From Pseudaestuariivita sp. (lineage in GTDB: Bacteria; Pseudomonadota; Alphaproteobacteria; Rhodobacterales; Rhodobacteraceae), in the NCBI GenBank assembly GCA_020629995.1, contig JAHDCH010000125.1, positions 1 to 5,995 of the forward strand: DNA of 5,995 nt, given 5' to 3'. A model generated the notes under the pieces. That model did not search any database and was not told where the DNA came from. It saw only the letters and a list, made by a program, of their open reading frames with translations. The position numbers were made by a program, and so were the translations under genes. Position 1 is the stretch's first letter. Each line of letters begins with the position of its first letter. Positions 5,220 through 5,995 of this stretch are shown piece after piece.

Positions 5220-5995
5220 CTAGCCCAGCCCGGCCTCAGCCTCGATCTGTTTGCGGCTCTTGCGCGCGCGCTCGGTGGCTGACTTCAGCTGCCCGCAGGC
5301 CGCCATGATGTCCTCGCCCCTCGGCGTGCGGATGGGCGAGGCATATCCGGCCTTGTAGATGATGTCGGCAAACCGCCGGATCCGGTTGTTCGAGCTGCGC
5401 TTGTACGGCGCGCCCGGCCATTCGTTGAACGGGATCAGGTTGATCTTGGCCGGGATGCCCTCGATCAGCCTGACCAGCCTGTGCGCGTCTTCGTCGCTGT
5501 CGTTCACCCCGTCCAGCATCACGTATTCAAACGTGATCCGCTCGCTGTTCGACAGGCGTGGATAAGCCCTCAGCGCATCCAGCAGCGCCTCTATGTTCCA
5601 GCGCTTGTTGATCGGCACCAGGATGTCTCGCACCTCGTCCGTGGTTGCGTGGAACGACACCGCCAGCTGACAGCCGATCTCTTCGGCGCAGCGCGCGATC
5701 TCCGGCACCACCCCGCTGGTCGACAGCGTGATCCTGCGGCGCGACAGCGAAATCCCCTCGGGGTCCATCGCGATCTTCATCGCGTCACGGACGCTCTCGA
5801 AATTGTACAGCGGCTCGCCCATGCCCATCAGCACGATGTTGCTGAGCAGCCGCGTCTCGTCCTTCGGCTCCCCGGGCACCGGCCATTCACCCAGATCATC
5901 CCTCGCCAGCATGATCTGACCCACGATCTCTCCGGCGGTGAGGTTCCTCACCAGCTTCTGCGTGCCCGTGTGACAGAACGAACAGGTCAGCGTGC
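5220..5995 (-). CDS. rlmN: Dual-specificity RNA methyltransferase RlmN, C-terminal part
   Basis: This is a radical-SAM enzyme that methylates C2 of A2503 in 23S rRNA and of A37 in several tRNAs, using a methylated-cysteine intermediate. The frame is open to the right edge. Reading through the edge gives [19 protein letters not shown], which contains the second and third cysteines of the CxxxCxxC [4Fe-4S] motif; the two bases left at the edge fit TGC, the first cysteine. Further marks are [36 protein letters not shown] and [10 protein letters not shown]. The methyl-carrying cysteine sits in MAACGQL, its codon at 5297-5295. About 258 C-terminal residues are present; the N-terminal third is outside the window. 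An internal GTG at 5951 is not the start. The TAG stop at 5222-5220 abuts the ATG of the endonuclease-like gene, suggesting an operon. Confidence 0.97.
   Translation of the reverse strand, partial: TLTCSFCHTGTQKLVRNLTAGEIVGQIMLARDDLGEWPVPGEPKDETRLLSNIVLMGMGEPLYNFESVRDAMKIAMDPEGISLSRRRITLSTSGVVPEIARCAEEIGCQLAVSFHATTDEVRDILVPINKRWNIEALLDALRAYPRLSNSERITFEYVMLDGVNDSDEDAHRLVRLIEGIPAKINLIPFNEWPGAPYKRSSNNRIRRFADIIYKAGYASPIRTPRGEDIMAACGQLKSATERARKSRKQIEAEAGLG

Overview
The window is GC-rich, densely packed chromosomal DNA. It most resembles an alphaproteobacterium of the Rhodobacterales/Roseobacter type. The basis is the wording of the DapD N-terminus and the RlmN, sigma-factor and endonuclease-like proteins, together with the high GC; this is recognition from memory, not a database search. 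No RNA genes, insertion sequences, CRISPR arrays or prophage genes were seen. All genes except one lie on the minus strand.

Left part (1-2143). The first codons of dapD (lysine/diaminopimelate synthesis) leave the window at the left edge. Upstream of it, in the same direction, is a PLP-dependent threonine/serine dehydratase-like enzyme. A 75-bp divergent intergenic region containing a GC-rich dyad separates this from a plus-strand gene for a LOG-family (TIGR00730) Rossmann-fold nucleotide hydrolase. A strong hairpin at 2008-2045 lies in the convergent gap after that gene.

Middle part (2144-4692). A small gene of unknown function (66 aa) is followed by the most interesting unit, a three-gene minus-strand operon: a membrane-anchored SRPBCC protein, then a YciI/DGPF-domain protein, then an ECF sigma factor of the ECF42 type with a long C-terminal extension. 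The DGPF and sigma genes overlap by four bases (GTGA). Upstream of the operon I read TGTCGA-N17-CGTC, which matches the target promoter described for ECF42 sigma factors, so the operon is probably autoregulated. An AT-only inverted repeat lies just upstream of the -35, where an UP element would be. A second dyad lies at the predicted transcript start.

Right part (4692-5995). A PD-(D/E)XK endonuclease-like protein of unknown role begins directly after the stop codon of rlmN (TAG-ATG, no spacer). rlmN encodes the 23S rRNA/tRNA adenine-C2 methyltransferase and runs off the right edge within its radical-SAM cysteine motif. Its downstream partner ends inside the AT-only repeat, so the end of one transcription unit and the promoter of the next are fused.

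The metabolic and housekeeping genes (dapD, dehydratase, LOG, rlmN) look ordinary. The sigma-factor operon with its compact regulatory region, and the nuclease-like gene coupled to rlmN, are the parts worth following up.
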